Below are positions 61,138-64,000 of a stretch of DNA of 64,000 bases, piece by piece. Under the pieces are notes generated by a model. It had not been told where the DNA came from, searched no databases, and was given only the letters and a program-made list of their open reading frames with translations. The stretch comes from Actinomycetes bacterium (GTDB lineage Bacteria > Actinomycetota > Acidimicrobiia > Acidimicrobiales > Bog-793), in the NCBI GenBank assembly GCA_021796535.1, contig JAKABW010000001.1:62001-126000 (forward strand). The letters are read 5' to 3'. The number at the start of each line of letters is the position of its first letter. Position 1 is the first letter of the stretch. The translations under genes and the position numbers were made by a program.

Positions 61138-62364
61138 ATGTATGCGACAAATACTTTATGGGTTTTGTTGGGAGCTGCCCTTGTCCTGTTTATGACCCCG
61201 GGACTGGCCTTATTTTATGGCGGCATGTTGCGTGCCAAGAACGTCCTGTCTGTGATGATGCAAAATTTTTACGCCATGGGAATTGTCACCGTAATTTGGG
61301 CTCTGTTTGCTTTCAGTCTTGTCTATGGTCCCAGCGTCGCCGGCGGCATAATAGGAAACTTTAAGTATGTCGGTTTGGCTAAAATGGCCAATGGATTGGC
61401 CGGGTTTGCGCACTTAAATGTCTCCCCTTCGGCCGTCATGATTTTTCAATTGATGTTCGCCATCATAACTTTGGCTCTTATTTCGGGCGGTGTAGCGGAG
61501 CGCATGAAATTCAGCTCCTTTGTCGTTTTCGGTATTCTCTGGCTTTTGCTGGTTTATGTACCCATTGCACACTGGGTATTCAGTCCTGAGGGCTGGCTGG
61601 CTAAAAGAGGGGTTTTGGATTTTGCCGGAGGGACCGTGGTGGAAATGAATTCCGGTTTTTCCACGCTGGCAATCGTTTTGGTTTTGGGGAAAAGGCGCGG
61701 CTGGCCTCATGAACCGATGAGGCCGCATTCGATACCCATGAGCATACTGGGAGGCGGGATCCTCTGGTTCGGGTGGTTTGGCTTTAACGCCGGCTCCGCG
61801 TTGGGAGTCAACTCTGTGGCCGTGCACGCCTTTGTCAATACGCAGTTAGCTGCCGCAGCCGGTCTGATCGCCTGGATGACGTATGAGAATTTCAAAGAAA
61901 AAGTCGTTACACCCCTGGGTGCCGTTTCTGGTGCCGTGGCCGGTATGGTGGCCATTACCCCGGCGGCCGGTTTTGTTTCGCCCATGTCATCTATTCTGAT
62001 AGGCTTGGCGGCCGGAGTAATATGTGCCTTGGCCGTCAGTGTCAAATACGCTTTGAAGTATGACGATTCTTTGGACGTCGTGGCCGTTCACGGCGTGGGT
62101 GGATTTTTGGGGATGCTGTTGCTGGGATGTTTGGCGGAGAAAGTCGCAGATCCGGCCGGGGCAAACGGATTGTTCTTTGGAGGAACACATTTTTTCCTGG
62201 TTGAGCTCATGGCCATTGGGGTGACTCTCGTTTACTCTTTCGGCATGACTTACCTGATTTCGAAAGTGCTTGACAAGACCATGGGTCTGAGGGTGAAGCA
62301 AACCGACGAGGATCGCGGCTTGGATGTGTCTTTGCACGGCGAAAGCGCTTATACCACGAATTAG
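61138..62364 (+). CDS. amtB: Ammonium transporter
   Basis: FMTPGLALFYGGMLRAKNVLSVMMQNFYAMG, WFGFNAGSALGVN, DVVAVHGVGGFLGMLLLG. Confidence 0.97.
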   Translation: MYATNTLWVLLGAALVLFMTPGLALFYGGMLRAKNVLSVMMQNFYAMGIVTVIWALFAFSLVYGPSVAGGIIGNFKYVGLAKMANGLAGFAHLNVSPSAVMIFQLMFAIITLALISGGVAERMKFSSFVVFGILWLLLVYVPIAHWVFSPEGWLAKRGVLDFAGGTVVEMNSGFSTLAIVLVLGKRRGWPHEPMRPHSIPMSILGGGILWFGWFGFNAGSALGVNSVAVHAFVNTQLAAAAGLIAWMTYENFKEKVVTPLGAVSGAVAGMVAITPAAGFVSPMSSILIGLAAGVICALAVSVKYALKYDDSLDVVAVHGVGGFLGMLLLGCLAEKVADPAGANGLFFGGTHFFLVELMAIGVTLVYSFGMTYLISKVLDKTMGLRVKQTDEDRGLDVSLHGESAYTTN

Positions 62365-62414
62365 GTTGTCTTCAACAGATGCCGACGTCAGATGGCTCTT
62401 TTGTTTGATAAAAG

Positions 62415-62486
62415 AGCCCGAGGTGGGACTCGAACCCACGACCTGCGCATTACGAGGGCGCTGCTCTACCTCTGAGCTACCCGGGC
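62415..62486 (-). tRNA. tRNA-Thr (anticodon CGT)
   Basis: Minus strand GCCCGGGTAGCTCAGAGGTAGAGCAGCGCCCTCGTAATGCGCAGGTCGTGGGTTCGAGTCCCACCTCGGGCT; loop CTCGTAA. Confidence 0.9.
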
Positions 62487-62844
62487 GTGTATTTTTTCCG
62501 TACGGCTAATAATACACAAAGGATATCGGCGATTTGACAAAAATAATCGGATGACTTTATTGATTTTGGCTGAAATATTGCAGCATCTCTGCGGTTGGCC
62601 TAAAATAGGCCGTCAACTCCGTGCCGACATTTCCGATGTAAAGGCACTTATTCTTTTGAGAGCCTGCACACAATTGCCGCGGGCGGCGGTCGTGCGTGGT
62701 GATGCGGGGGAGAAGTTTCGTCTTTGGTAAAAAAAGTTGAGAGTTGCTTACATACGGATTCCTTATCTTCGGCGTCTGGCTGCCGTGCATCATAATCGGT
62801 AAAAAATTTTTACAGGAAATTTTGATGACATCCGGCGGCGGGCA

Positions 62845-63270
62845 CTATCCCAGGAAAAAGGATGCTATCAGTACTCCAAGCACGAAGGTGGTGACGATAG
62901 CCATGGGCGGGTCTTTTTCATAGATAAAACTCAATACCCCTACGGCCACCCTGAGCACCGGCGTAAGGATAAGAATAATAAGTCCCAGGCCGATCAGTCC
63001 TCTGCCTTTGCCGTGTGAGAGATCCGAAAATAATTGAGAAATGGTATGGGGAAATGAGTAAGAGGTCGAGGTAACGCTGTGGTAAGAGACGTTAGACGAA
63101 AAATGCAGGTAAGAGTTATGGTGGGCAAAAGTGAGGCCCAAGCCGGCCGATACCAACAATACGGAAAGCACGACTCCGGTGCGAAGCAGGTAAGAGATGG
63201 CAATTTCCGTCTGCCGGACTTTCCCCTCGTCTATTTCTCTTCTTGGCTTTGCCGCGTTATTTTTTCCCAT
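62845..63270 (-). CDS. DUF1634-like membrane protein
   Basis: Three TM segments; RQTEIAISYLLRTGVVLSVLLVSAGLG; adjacent to a TauE gene, a common pairing. Confidence 0.8.
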   Translation of the reverse strand: MGKNNAAKPRREIDEGKVRQTEIAISYLLRTGVVLSVLLVSAGLGLTFAHHNSYLHFSSNVSYHSVTSTSYSFPHTISQLFSDLSHGKGRGLIGLGLIILILTPVLRVAVGVLSFIYEKDPPMAIVTTFVLGVLIASFFLG

Positions 63271-64000
63271 CAGGAAAAACCTCTCTGCAACATTTCAACC
63301 GCTATTACAATCAACACCAAAACAAAAATAATTCTTATCGAGGCATTTGTAACTTTACCGAGTACTCTGGCGCCTATCATTGCTCCGGCCAAAACACCCG
63401 CCGCCACCGGAGCGGCTATTATGGGGTCTATCTGGCCTCTGGCAAAGTAAAAACCGGCACTTGCCGCCGCGGTGACCCCTATCATGAAGTTGCTTGTGGC
63501 TGTGGAAACCTTCATCGGCAAATGCATGGCCAAGTCCATGGCCGGCACTTTTAGGGCGCCGGAGCCTATGCCAAGCAGAGCGGACACCATTCCGGCTATG
63601 TACATCATGAATAGCCCAAGTTTTGTGCCGGTTACTTTGTAATCGACCTCTTGCCCTTCGGCCTCGTCGTAGTAGCTGCCATGCAATTGAAAGTAGTTTG
63701 CAATTTTATCGTTGGAGGCAGTTAAAATGGCAGCGTTGTGTCTTTTATGGTAAACAGCGAAAGCGGAGTAAGCAAGTACGACGCCAAAGAGTATAAAAAG
63801 AAATTTTGGAGATAAAACGGTAGTGAGATAGGCACCCGATATGGCACCCGTCGTCGTCGCAATTTCCAAAAACATGCCTGCCCGCAGATTCGTCATTTTT
63901 TCTTTCACATAGGTGGCCGCCGCCCCGCTCGATGTGGCTATTACGGAAACAATGGAAGCGCCTATGGCCAGCCTGATGTTGACGTGGAATAAAATTGTAA
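63270..64000 (-). CDS. TauE/SafE family sulfite/anion exporter, truncated by the right window edge
   Basis: The reading frame continues upstream of the track start at 63908 to the edge: ILFHVNIRLAIGASIVSVIATSSGAAATYVKEKMTNLRAGMFLEIATTTGAISG. Confidence 0.9.
   Translation of the reverse strand, partial: TILFHVNIRLAIGASIVSVIATSSGAAATYVKEKMTNLRAGMFLEIATTTGAISGAYLTTVLSPKFLFILFGVVLAYSAFAVYHKRHNAAILTASNDKIANYFQLHGSYYDEAEGQEVDYKVTGTKLGLFMMYIAGMVSALLGIGSGALKVPAMDLAMHLPMKVSTATSNFMIGVTAAASAGFYFARGQIDPIIAAPVAAGVLAGAMIGARVLGKVTNASIRIIFVLVLIVIAVEMLQRGFS

Overview
The window looks like an ordinary, gene-dense actinobacterial chromosome segment of intermediate GC. The actinobacterial assignment, possibly Acidimicrobiia, is inferred from gene content: ctaCDF/qcrCAB, a SenX3/RegX3-like pair and SCO6880-type transfer proteins. 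Main blocks, left to right: (1) a DrrAB-like ABC exporter; (2) a compositionally odd patch with a hexapeptide acetyltransferase; (3) tRNA-Ala and a minus-strand, tightly coupled eight-gene hopanoid operon (dxs-hpnC-hpnD-hpnE-polyprenyl synthase-shc-hpnG-hpnH), preceded by a perfect 22-bp inverted repeat and a MerR-TetR hybrid regulator; (4) DegV, RodZ-C-like protein, methyltransferase and MFS genes plus a two-component system; (5) a compact five-gene type IV secretion-like cluster with no relaxase visible; (6) tatA, ctaCDF, gtrA, a K+ channel, lnt, hemY/hemH/hemE and ctaE-qcrCAB; (7) hypCDEF and a group 3b-type NiFe hydrogenase operon with a stand-alone cyclic-nucleotide-binding protein and a maturation protease; (8) tRNA-Thr, an SQD1-like gene, a Ser/Thr-rich anchored protein and larC/larB; (9) pheA, tRNA-Ser, amtB, tRNA-Thr, and a DUF1634/TauE pair running off the right edge. 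No CRISPR array, rRNA, transposase or convincing prophage was seen. The best candidates for follow-up are the relaxase-less T4SS-like cluster, the MerR-TetR gene with the inverted repeat upstream of dxs, and the HTH-less cNMP-binding protein inside the hydrogenase operon. All assignments come from reading translations and motifs; no searches were run.
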